Shown: positions 1 to 5,481, numbered from the stretch's first letter. The stretch: DNA of 5,481 bases from Labilithrix luteola (GCA_026225435.1 JAMFST010000403.1:1-5481); one strand, 5' to 3'. The notes: generated by a model from the sequence alone, not told the origin. Numbers and translations are program-made.

Positions 1-153
1 GCGCGTCCGATGCGCCGGGCCATCGCGCGGCTGGTCGAGGCGCCCATCGCCGACCTGTTCCTCAAGGGGCAGCTCGCGCCGGGCTCGGTCGTCACCGTCG
101 ACGTGGAAGACGGCGCCCTGGTGATCGACGCCGTCCGCCCGAACGCCGCCTGA
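1..153 (+). CDS. Clp/Hsp100 AAA+ ATPase, C-terminal end (5' truncated)
   Basis: The first base opens a plus-strand frame of 50 codons ending in TGA at 151-153, so the gene begins outside the window. The peptide starts ARPMRRAIARLVEAPIADLF and continues with a GxLxPGSVVTVDVEDGxLVID pattern. This matches the small C-terminal subdomain of the second AAA+ module in ClpA/ClpB/ClpC-type unfoldases, where a GAR-P-motif carries the sensor-2 arginine (residue 2 here), followed by an amphipathic helix (xxPxAxxxLxG) and a final beta strand pair. Proteins of this family form ATP-driven hexamers that unfold or disaggregate proteins in the cytoplasm, either alone (ClpB) or with ClpP (ClpA/ClpC). The visible part does not allow a choice between subfamilies. 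The gene converges on the minus-strand gene ending at 207. Family assignment is fairly secure from the motif pattern; subfamily is open. Confidence 0.8.
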   Translation, partial: ARPMRRAIARLVEAPIADLFLKGQLAPGSVVTVDVEDGALVIDAVRPNAA

Positions 154-154
154 T

Positions 155-203
155 CGAGGTCACGGTCACCTCGTCGTGCAGTGCACGACGTCGCCGCAGG
201 CGA
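155..203. terminator. Tandem hairpins between convergent genes, probable bidirectional terminator
   Basis: Three inverted repeats fill the 53-bp gap between the Clp stop (153) and the small-protein stop (207). The first is CGAGGT at 155-160 with ACCTCG at 168-173, loop of 7. The second is perfect: CGTCGTGCA at 172-180 and TGCACGACG at 182-190 around one central base, folding as an 8-bp stem with a 3-nt loop. The third is TCGCC at 191-195 with GGCGA at 199-203, loop of 3. The first and second share two bases. There is no T-run on either strand, so these are not textbook intrinsic terminators, but the position between convergent stops fits transcription ending from both sides. Confidence 0.55.
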
Positions 204-206
204 GCG

Positions 207-470
207 TCAGCTCGGGCCGCTGGGCATGCCGTCGGGGCGACACGCCAGCCCGTCGGGCGTCGTGTGGCACACACCGCTCATCGACTTGTCGCGGAAGGTG
301 ACGGTGCACACGTCGCCGTCCTTCGACGAGCTGCACGCGTCGAAGGCGGCCTGTGGCGGCTTCGGCGGCGAGCCACTCGGCGGATCGGCGAACGCACTGC
401 TCGCCAGGGGGATCAGCGCGACAACGAACGAGGCTACCTGCGCAACCAGCTTCTTCTTCATGAAGCTCAC
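207..470 (-). CDS. Small secreted four-cysteine protein, third gene of the two-component operon
   Basis: An 87-residue protein with a clear Sec signal peptide: a Lys-rich start (MSFMKKK), a hydrophobic core at about 8-23 and a probable cleavage site SAFA|DPP after residue 28. The mature part of about 59 residues begins with a Pro-rich stretch (PPSGSPPKPPQAAF) and then has four cysteines at 46, 55, 68 and 77, in the pattern ACSSSKDGDVCTVTF ... GVCHTTPDGLACRPDG, enough for two disulfides in an oxidising compartment. I recall small secreted proteins of this PPxxAFxAC...GDxC look from proteobacteria, but no function is established to my knowledge. The GTG start at 470 overlaps the kinase stop (GTGA, 467-470), arguing for translational coupling; an in-frame ATG at 461 would also leave an intact signal peptide. 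Same operon as the kinase and regulator, so an accessory or output role in that signalling is likely but inferred. It is not a lipoprotein: no lipobox Cys at the cleavage site. Confidence 0.82.
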   Translation of the reverse strand: MSFMKKKLVAQVASFVVALIPLASSAFADPPSGSPPKPPQAAFDACSSSKDGDVCTVTFRDKSMSGVCHTTPDGLACRPDGMPSGPS

Positions 471-2086
471 GATGACCGTCGGGCGTTGGCTCCGCGTGTC
501 GCCCCCGTGTGGGAAAGTGTCTCGGCGCCGACCGGCAACGTGACGATCACACGGGTGCCGCTGTCGATTCCGCGGCCGACCTCGATGGTGCCGCCGTGCG
601 CCTCGACGATGCGCTTGGCCAGCGTGAGCCCGAGCCCGACGCCGCCGGTGCCGCGCGAGCGACTGCGCTCGCTGCGGTAGAACGGGTCGAAGACGCGCGG
701 GATCTCCTCGGTGGGGATGCCGATACCGCGATCGACGACGGAGAAGCGCGTCGCCTGCGGCGAGGTCTCGACCACCAGATCGATGGGCGTGTCGCGCTCC
801 GGCGAGTACTTGTCGGCGTTCTCCAGCAGGTTGCCGAGCACGCGGCGGAGGAGCTGCGGATCGACCCTCAGCGGCACGGCGTGGGCGAGCGCGGCCTCGT
901 CGGGGAGGCGCACGTTCAAGGTGCGCGTCGGGTGGTGCGCCACGAAGCGCTGGGCGCTCTCCTCGGCGAGCTCGCGCGCGGCGGTCAGCTCGGTGCGCAG
1001 GCCGAGCCCGGACATCGGCGCGCGCCCGTCGGCGAGCGCGAAGCGGGTCGCCTGGAGCACCTCCTCCACCAGCGTCTCCAGCTCGGCGAGATCGAGCGCG
1101 ATCTCCGAGATGGCGAGGCGCGCAGCGTCGGCGTCCCCTTCGACGGCGAGATCGAGCGCCACCTTGATGCGCGCCAGCGGAGTGCGCAGCTCGTGCGACA
1201 CGTTGGCGAGCAGCTCGCGCTCGGCGGTCAGCAGGCGTTGCATGCGCTCGGCCATCTCGTCGAAGGCGGCACCGAGCCCGCCGAGCTCGTCGCCGCGCTG
1301 CAGGCCGGCGCGCACGCGCAGATCTCCTTGGCCGAGCGCCTCCGCCGCGCGCGTGAGCCGCGCGATCGGCAGGCTGATCCAGCGCACCGTACCGAGCGCC
1401 CCTGCGCCGACGACGACCAGGCCGGCCAGGAGGGTGAACAGCTCCCCCCAGGCGAAGCGCGGCGCCTCGTTGAAGTGGACGCAGAGGAGGAAGACCTTCC
1501 CGTCGTGCTCCAGCGGCGTGAACTGGTTGGGCGGCGCGTTGGGCGATCCCATCGGCGGCTTGTGATGCGGGTGCGGGCCCGGCGGCGGACCGGGCGGCGG
1601 GTCGTCCGGCGGCGGACCGAAGCCGGGACCATCCATTCCCGGCGGCGGTCCCATCTCCGGTGGCGGTCCCATGTCCGGCGGCGGGCCTGGCGGGCCGTCG
1701 GGCTCGGCGCGCGGCGGCGCTCCGTCGTCGTGACGCTCGTGCTCGTGCTCGCGTCGCCAGCGCTCGCGCGCTTCGTGCCCCTCGGCGAAGTGCGGCAGCG
1801 GCAGCGCCGGCGTCACCGAGGTGGCGAACACCTGGCGATCCTCGCCGTACACCGTCAGCTCGAGGTCGCGCACGCGGGCGAACTCCTGCAGCTTCTCCCC
1901 CATCTCCGCGCGGTGCGGATCGCCCACGAACGGCTCGAGCGCGCTCGCCAGGTCACGCGTCTCCCAGTGGCGCGACAGGCGCGACGAGACCCACGACGAG
2001 CCGAAGGCGAACGCCGCCACCAGCGCGAGCTGCCCGAGGCCGACGAGGTAGAGACGCCAGACGAGGCTGCCGCGCGGGACGAGCAC
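467..2086 (-). CDS. Membrane sensor histidine kinase with Pro/His-rich extracytoplasmic region
   Basis: A 539-residue kinase if the GTG at 2086 is used. This start lies 14 nt after the regulator stop and directly precedes the first membrane segment; the frame stays open upstream only inside the regulator gene. Order: TM1 at about 12-33; extracytoplasmic region about 35-210; TM2 about 211-236; HAMP about 235-286; HisKA with phospho-acceptor His298 in SHELRTPL; HATPase_c about 405-518. The ATP-binding boxes are complete: N-box NLLENADKY (Asn419, Asn423), G1 DRGIGIP (Asp452), F-box FDPFY (466-470) and G2 GTGGVGLGL (479-487). It should autophosphorylate on His298 and pass phosphate to the regulator encoded just upstream. 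The sensor part is unusual: residues about 124-188 are Pro/Gly-rich with PPPxMG repeats, flanked by His clusters (HEHERH at 114-119, HPHHK at 172-176). No recognised ligand-binding fold was seen there. The signal is unknown; envelope state or a metal are possibilities only. Confidence 0.95.
   Translation of the reverse strand: MLVPRGSLVWRLYLVGLGQLALVAAFAFGSSWVSSRLSRHWETRDLASALEPFVGDPHRAEMGEKLQEFARVRDLELTVYGEDRQVFATSVTPALPLPHFAEGHEARERWRREHEHERHDDGAPPRAEPDGPPGPPPDMGPPPEMGPPPGMDGPGFGPPPDDPPPGPPPGPHPHHKPPMGSPNAPPNQFTPLEHDGKVFLLCVHFNEAPRFAWGELFTLLAGLVVVGAGALGTVRWISLPIARLTRAAEALGQGDLRVRAGLQRGDELGGLGAAFDEMAERMQRLLTAERELLANVSHELRTPLARIKVALDLAVEGDADAARLAISEIALDLAELETLVEEVLQATRFALADGRAPMSGLGLRTELTAARELAEESAQRFVAHHPTRTLNVRLPDEAALAHAVPLRVDPQLLRRVLGNLLENADKYSPERDTPIDLVVETSPQATRFSVVDRGIGIPTEEIPRVFDPFYRSERSRSRGTGGVGLGLTLAKRIVEAHGGTIEVGRGIDSGTRVIVTLPVGAETLSHTGATRGANARRSS
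1631..1684 (-). repeat. 18-bp tandem repeats encoding PPPxMG in the kinase sensor region
   Basis: Three consecutive 18-bp units encode PPPDMG, PPPEMG and PPPGMD (kinase residues 135-152). The units differ at a few bases, mostly silent or changing only the variable fourth residue, so the array is a diverged tandem duplication. It lies in the middle of a longer Pro/Gly stretch (about residues 124-188). Such an array may vary in copy number between strains. Confidence 0.75.
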
Positions 2087-2100
2087 CTGCGTGTACTTTC
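2087..2100 (-). promoter_or_regulatory. Short spacer with weak ribosome-binding site for the kinase
   Basis: The 14 nt between the regulator TAA (2101-2103) and the kinase GTG (2084-2086) read GAAAGTACACGCAG on the minus strand. GAAAG at 2096-2100 sits 9 nt before the GTG and is the only purine-rich stretch; it is a weak Shine-Dalgarno match. It supports GTG 2086 as start and suggests that kinase translation depends partly on ribosomes finishing the regulator, which would keep the kinase at a lower level. Confidence 0.5.
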
Positions 2101-2826
2101 TTACAGCTCGCGCCCGGCGTCCTCGTCGGACACCAGCACGTAGCCGGCACCGCGGACCGTCTTGAGGAGGCTCGGGTGACGCGGGTCGTCCCCCAGCTTG
2201 TGCCGCAGCCGCGAGACGTGGACGTCGATCGAGCGATCGAACGCCTCGTCCGCCGTGCCGTGGAGCAGCGCGAGGAGCTGGTCGCGCGAGAGCACCCGCC
2301 CCTTGCGCTCGGCGAGCACGCGCAGCAGATCGAACTCCTGCGTGGTGAGGGCGATGACGACGCCGCCGCGGGTGACGGTGCGGGTCGAGCCGTCGATGCT
2401 CAGCTGCCCCACCTGCAAGCGCTCGCTCCGCGGTCCCGACAGGCCGCGACCGCGCCGCGCCTGCGCCCGCACGCGCGCCAGCAGCTCGCGCGAGGAGAAC
2501 GGCTTGGCCACGTAGTCGTCGGCGCCCCCTTCGAGCCCGACGACGCGGTCGGCCTCCTCGGTGCGCGCGGTGACCATGACGATGGGCACGTCGCTGCGCG
2601 CGCGGATGCGGCGGCACACCTCGACGCCGTCGATGCCGGGGAGCATCAGGTCGAGGAGGACCACGTCGGGACGCGTGCGCTCCACCTCGGCCGGGGCGAG
2701 ATCACCGCGCGCCACGTGCACCACGGTGACGCCGTGCGACTGCAGGTACTGCGTCGTCAGGCGAGCGAGCCGCTCGTCGTCCTCGACGTACACCACGGTG
2801 ATCGCTTGATCGCTCTCGGTCGGCAC
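2101..2826 (-). CDS. OmpR/PhoB-family response regulator
   Basis: A 241-residue regulator from GTG 2826 to TAA at 2101, a normal length for the family. The receiver domain (about 10-122) has the acidic pair Asp16/Asp17 after Glu15, phospho-acceptor Asp59 in VVLLDLMLPG, Thr86 in PIVMVTAR and Lys108 in DDYVAKPF, so it should be fully phosphorylatable. A linker leads to a winged-helix DNA-binding domain (about 137-235) with the typical LTTQEFDLLRVLAERKGRVL and RSIDVHVSRLRHKLGD recognition-helix region, ending in TVRGAGYVL. It acts in the cytoplasm as a DNA-binding transcription factor, presumably activated by the downstream kinase. The start is set by a strong ribosome-binding site and by the receiver's usual N-terminal distance; the frame runs open far upstream through the next gene, but that part is a GC-rich shadow. 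The regulon cannot be read from the window; autoregulation through the leader repeats is plausible. Confidence 0.96.
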   Translation of the reverse strand: MPTESDQAITVVYVEDDERLARLTTQYLQSHGVTVVHVARGDLAPAEVERTRPDVVLLDLMLPGIDGVEVCRRIRARSDVPIVMVTARTEEADRVVGLEGGADDYVAKPFSSRELLARVRAQARRGRGLSGPRSERLQVGQLSIDGSTRTVTRGGVVIALTTQEFDLLRVLAERKGRVLSRDQLLALLHGTADEAFDRSIDVHVSRLRHKLGDDPRHPSLLKTVRGAGYVLVSDEDAGREL

Positions 2827-2830
2827 GCGC

Positions 2831-2841
2831 CACCTCTCCCC
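2831..2841 (-). promoter_or_regulatory. Strong ribosome-binding site of the response regulator
   Basis: The minus strand reads GGGGAGAGGTG, followed by GCGC and then the GTG start at 2824-2826. GGAG lies 9 nt and GAGG 6 nt before the GTG, both within the normal range. This decides the start at 2826 against the in-frame ATG about 75 nt upstream (near 2902). Confidence 0.8.
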
Positions 2842-2894
2842 TTGCGTTTCGTCGCTACGGATCCCCGGCAGCTGATTCCCGTTCGGCTTGGTGA

Positions 2895-2940
2895 CGAGCA
2901 TGACATGAACGATGCTCGCCCTCAGTATCGACGATCGTTC
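2895..2940. promoter_or_regulatory. Two overlapping inverted repeats in the leader of the regulator operon
   Basis: On the plus strand, GAACGATGCTCG at 2907-2918 is matched by CGACGATCGTTC at 2929-2940 (10 of 12 pairs, 10-bp spacer). The same central arm is also part of a second, perfect repeat: CGAGCAT at 2895-2901 and ATGCTCG at 2912-2918 (10-bp spacer). The two structures share bases 2912-2918, so as RNA hairpins they would exclude each other; as DNA they could be operator sites. They lie 69-114 bp before the regulator GTG and 21 nt or more after the upstream gene's stop. No T-run follows on the minus strand, so a simple intrinsic terminator is less likely. No convincing -35/-10 pair was found; GATACT at 2925-2930 (minus strand) is a weak -10-like match. 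Confidence 0.45.
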
Positions 2941-2960
2941 CTGCCTGTTTCGTATTGTTG

Positions 2961-5481
2961 CTAGCTGATGGCGCGGCGGTAGCGTTCTCGGCGGGCGGAA
3001 TCGCGGAGGATCTCGTAGGCCTCGTCGAGGACGAAGGTGATCGTCTCGATGTCGGTGCGCAGGTCGGCGAGCTCGGGGGTGAGGATGCGCGTCGGCTCGA
3101 AGGCGCGCCGCAGCTCGAGGAACGCGCGGCGGACCTCGTAGCCGGTCGCCTCGCGGTTGACGCCCAGCAGCTCGAAGTAGTCCCCCTCCTCGACCAGCTG
3201 CATGCGCGCGCGCACCCGGGCGCGGACCGCGTCGGCGTCGAGGGCGTCCGGAGCGTCGCCGGCTGGACCGCCTGCGGGCGACGGTGTGGGGCGAGGTCCG
3301 GCGATGGCACGCATCGTCTCGAGGACGCCGAGCGCCGTGAGGCCGTAGAGGACCGACGCGAGATCCGCCTCGGGGCTCGCGCCGATCATGGCGCCGACCG
3401 TCTCGCCGGAGTTGCGCTCGAGGCGCTCGCGCAGGGTCATCTCGAGGGCGCACTCGGCGAGCATCGAGGCGTTGGCGCCGAAGGACAGACGCGCGCCGAG
3501 GCCGCCGAGACGCTGCACCGCGAGATCCGGCGAGACGACCCGGCGCACCACCTCGAGGTACACCTCGGCCCCGGTGGCGCCTCCGAACACGCTCGGCTCC
3601 CCGCGCAGGCGCCCGGGCGGCTCGGCCTCGAGCGCCAAGGTGCCGCTGGAGACGCCGATGGCGCGGCCGATGACCCACTCGGCGTGCGCGCGCAGCACCG
3701 GCCACAGCTGATCTTGCCGCAGGTGCCCGTTGGCGATGAGCGCCGCGCCGGCGTGGCGCCCGAACGGCGGGACCTTGCCGGCGAGGCGGTCGATGAGCTC
3801 GCGCGGGAGCTCGCCGCGCGCGCCGAGGAAGGCGAGCAGCGTCTCGCTCTCGAGCCCCGAGGCGGCGCTGATGAGGTCCCCCTCGCGCACCACGACCCGG
3901 CGAACCCCGTCGGTGTTCTCGAGGGCGAGCGAGCCGGTGACCCGCGCGGCGATGATCTGCGCCAGCGCCTGCGCCGCGTCTCCGGGGCCGAGCACGCTGG
4001 GGATGGCCAGCGCCGCGCGCGGAACGTCGGTCGGCACCGGCGCGATCTTCGGCATGGCCGACATCGGTGAGTGCTGCATCGACTGCCGTCCGGTGGGCGG
4101 GGCCACCGTGTTCGGCGCCAGCGAGGGGGGCATGGTGGCCCCGTCGTAGCCGGCGATGGAGGCCGGCCCGGCGGGCAAGCTCGGACCGCCACCGGCGATG
4201 CCGATGCTCGGCCCCTGCCCCAGGCCGACGCCGAGCAGACCGCCGAAGCGCATGGCAGCGCCGCCGAGCGTCGACGCCGGCTTGTCGATGTACGGCGAGA
4301 CGGCGGGAGAGACCGTGGGAGAGACCGTCGACTCCGGTTCGAGCTGCGGCACCCGCGACTCGCGGACCTCGTGCGCGGTGTACTGGCCGTGATCGAGGTC
4401 TCGCGGGGTGAAGGTGTCGGCGCGCTGCGATTCGCGGCCGCGTCCCGGTGCCGACGGGGGGGGAGGAGGCGCGACCGAGGCGAGCGCCGAGGACCACAAA
4501 GGCTCCGCCTGCGAGCTCGCCTCGCCGTAGCGCGTGTCCCGGCTGTCGGGACGGCGCTCGTCACGGTCGACGCGGTCGGCACGCGCTGCGCCCAGATGCC
4601 CGAGGTGCCCGGGCGCCTCGCTGTGCGCCTCCTCGCTCCGCCGGCCGTGCGCGGTGATGACGCGCGCGCCGTCACGCTCTGGCTCGAGATCGTCGTCCTC
4701 CTCCTCGAGCGGCTCGTCGAGCGCGGCCAGGAGATCGGCCGGCAGCACCGCCGCCAGCTCCTCGTCCGGCGAGGGGAACATCGAGTCGGAGACGCGCGCC
4801 TGGCCGCCGACCCGCTCCTCCGCCTCGGCCAGGAGCTGCTCGATGCGACGGCTGAGAGGTGCCGGCCGGAGCCCCGGAGCGAAGGTCACCGTCGCCGGTG
4901 ACGGTGCCGGCCCCACGCTCGTGCCGGTTCCGCTGGTCACGCCGGTGCCCACGCCCGGTCGCGTCCCGCCGTTCGTGCCGGACGCGGGCGGGATGGACCC
5001 CGGCGGCAGCGAGCCAGGCGGAAGCGGCACCGGTGGGCTCGACCCCGACGACGGGCGGCTCGGCGGGATGCTCGACGCGCGCGGCATGGAGAAACCGGTC
5101 GGCGACGGGCGCGGCACCTCGCTGCCAAAGCCGGTCGGCGACGGGGCGAACGAGCTGCGACGGGGCGGCGGGCTCAATCGACCCGGCGGCGGCGCGCTCC
5201 GCCGCGGGTAGGCGATCGACGGTGGAGCGCTGGCGCGCGCGGGCTGGTACTCGCCAGGGCCGCCGGTGAGCACCTCCACCTTGTGCACCACCGCCGACAC
5301 GTCGACCGGCCGCGGGAAGAAGCCTACCGCCTCCTCCGACAGCGGATGGTCGGCGTTGGTGCCGGTGCCGCCCGGCACTCCGCCGAGCAGGACGATCTCG
5401 ATCTGCTGCCCGCCGGCGACGCTGCGCAGCTCCTCGATGACGTCGCGGGCGTCGGGGGCGTCGGCGTCGAGCACCACGACC
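2961..5481 (-). CDS. Multidomain protein: receiver-like end, low-complexity linker, DUF4388, J-like domain lacking HPD (5' truncated)
   Basis: The frame is open to the right edge, so the N-terminus is missing; 838 residues are counted from the GTG codon at 5477, ending in TAG at 2961-2963. Residues 1-72 look like the second half of a CheY-type receiver: strand VVLDADAPD with a candidate phospho-Asp (residue 4), strand IEIVLLGG, and a FFPRPVDVSAVVHKVEVL ending like the usual KPF/helix-5 region, though the conserved Lys is Arg56. Residues about 78-495 are low-complexity and probably disordered: Pro/Ser/Gly-rich, an acidic patch LEEEDDDLEPE, SPTVSP repeats. Residues about 498-625 match DUF4388 (PATAN-like): GSLALE, VVVREGDLISAASG, GxxLIxxGHLRQDQLWPVL, SGTLALEAE. 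After a helical stretch, residues 766-837 resemble a J domain (DYFELLGVNREATGYEVRRA ... AYEILRDSARRERYRRA), but HPD is replaced by Glu794-Pro795-Thr796. Likely a cytoplasmic signalling or scaffold protein; exact role unknown. Confidence 0.88.
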   Translation of the reverse strand, partial: VVVLDADAPDARDVIEELRSVAGGQQIEIVLLGGVPGGTGTNADHPLSEEAVGFFPRPVDVSAVVHKVEVLTGGPGEYQPARASAPPSIAYPRRSAPPPGRLSPPPRRSSFAPSPTGFGSEVPRPSPTGFSMPRASSIPPSRPSSGSSPPVPLPPGSLPPGSIPPASGTNGGTRPGVGTGVTSGTGTSVGPAPSPATVTFAPGLRPAPLSRRIEQLLAEAEERVGGQARVSDSMFPSPDEELAAVLPADLLAALDEPLEEEDDDLEPERDGARVITAHGRRSEEAHSEAPGHLGHLGAARADRVDRDERRPDSRDTRYGEASSQAEPLWSSALASVAPPPPPSAPGRGRESQRADTFTPRDLDHGQYTAHEVRESRVPQLEPESTVSPTVSPAVSPYIDKPASTLGGAAMRFGGLLGVGLGQGPSIGIAGGGPSLPAGPASIAGYDGATMPPSLAPNTVAPPTGRQSMQHSPMSAMPKIAPVPTDVPRAALAIPSVLGPGDAAQALAQIIAARVTGSLALENTDGVRRVVVREGDLISAASGLESETLLAFLGARGELPRELIDRLAGKVPPFGRHAGAALIANGHLRQDQLWPVLRAHAEWVIGRAIGVSSGTLALEAEPPGRLRGEPSVFGGATGAEVYLEVVRRVVSPDLAVQRLGGLGARLSFGANASMLAECALEMTLRERLERNSGETVGAMIGASPEADLASVLYGLTALGVLETMRAIAGPRPTPSPAGGPAGDAPDALDADAVRARVRARMQLVEEGDYFELLGVNREATGYEVRRAFLELRRAFEPTRILTPELADLRTDIETITFVLDEAYEILRDSARRERYRRAIS
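4305..4328 (-). repeat. 12-bp tandem duplication encoding SPTV repeats
   Basis: Plus-strand GGGAGAGACCGT occurs twice without a gap (4305-4316 and 4317-4328), with a degenerate third copy just before it (4293-4304). In the protein it gives TVSPTVSPAVSP within the disordered linker. The length is a multiple of three, so copy-number change keeps the frame. Confidence 0.75.
5091..5144 (-). repeat. Duplicated PSPTGF motif in the linker of the DUF4388/J-like protein
   Basis: The hexapeptide PSPTGF is encoded twice, at 5127-5144 and 5091-5108 (residues 112-117 and 124-129), with 16 of 18 bases identical; both differences are in the last four bases and are silent. The conserved peptide inside an otherwise loose Pro/Ser linker may be a short interaction motif or simply a recent duplication. 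Confidence 0.65.

Noticed and set aside
509..2143. Long plus-strand open frame opposite the kinase
   Set aside because: No domain pattern, and composition is that expected of the antisense of a GC-rich gene; the kinase on the minus strand has all catalytic motifs.
2104..2617. Upstream extension of the kinase frame (open to 2617)
   Set aside because: It overlaps the well-supported regulator gene in another frame, is Arg/Ala-rich with no domain signal, and the membrane-anchored kinase begins naturally at GTG 2086.
2907..2945. ECF-type promoter starting with GGAAC on the minus strand at 2937-2941
   Set aside because: GGAAC is present but no convincing -10 partner was found at 16-17 bp, and GGAAC is explained as part of the inverted repeat.
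2846..2953. 7-bp direct repeat GTTTCGT at 2846-2852 and 2947-2953 as a regulator binding-site pair
   Set aside because: The copies are 101 bp apart, whereas OmpR-family sites are usually direct repeats about one helical turn apart; probably chance.
1660..2964. Long plus-strand open frame opposite the regulator and kinase start
   Set aside because: Arg/Ala/Pro-rich shadow with no recognisable motif; crosses the regulator leader, where real coding is not expected.
2955..4070. Plus-strand open frame opposite the DUF4388/J-like region
   Set aside because: Antisense shadow of a strand whose translation shows clear DUF4388 and J-like patterns.
2827..4497. Upstream extension of the regulator frame (open to 4497)
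   Set aside because: The part beyond 2826 is an Arg/Ala-rich shadow of the DUF4388/J-like gene; the receiver start and a strong ribosome-binding site fix the start at 2826.

Overview
The window is very GC-rich. Its genes carry long Pro/Ser/Gly linkers, and one of them joins a receiver-like domain, a DUF4388 domain and a J-like domain. This style is typical of Myxococcota (myxobacteria), although no taxonomic marker gene is present, so the assignment is an inference. There is no sign of mobile DNA, CRISPR or RNA genes.

Layout from left to right. (1) Positions 1-153, plus strand: the last 50 codons of a Clp/Hsp100-type AAA+ ATPase. (2) Positions 154-206: a short gap between convergent genes holding three back-to-back hairpins, probably a two-way terminator. 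(3) Positions 207-2826, minus strand: a compact three-gene unit, read as OmpR-family response regulator, then membrane histidine kinase, then a small secreted four-cysteine protein. The regulator and kinase are 14 nt apart. The kinase stop and the small protein's GTG start overlap by 4 nt, so all three are very probably co-transcribed and the last two translationally coupled. (4) Positions 2827-2960: an intergenic leader of 134 nt, less GC-rich than its surroundings, with two overlapping inverted repeats and a strong ribosome-binding site for the regulator. (5) Positions 2961-5481, minus strand: a large multidomain protein cut by the right edge, made of a receiver-like end, a long low-complexity linker, DUF4388 and a C-terminal J-like domain that lacks the HPD motif.

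How the genes may work together. The kinase has two membrane segments, a roughly 175-residue extracytoplasmic region with a Pro-rich, His-containing stretch, and a complete HAMP-HisKA-HATPase core. The regulator has all receiver catalytic residues and a winged-helix DNA-binding domain. The small secreted protein is encoded in the same unit and should end up in the compartment where the kinase senses. It is therefore a candidate accessory or feedback component, by analogy with periplasmic partners of envelope-stress kinases; this is inference, not homology to CpxP or Spy. The large DUF4388/J-like protein and the Clp fragment are neighbours with no demonstrated link to this system.

The most interesting points are the three-gene sensory unit with its small Cys-rich secreted protein, the low-complexity sensor region of the kinase, the HPD-less J-like domain fused to DUF4388 and a receiver-like module, and the mutually exclusive inverted repeats in the regulator's leader.
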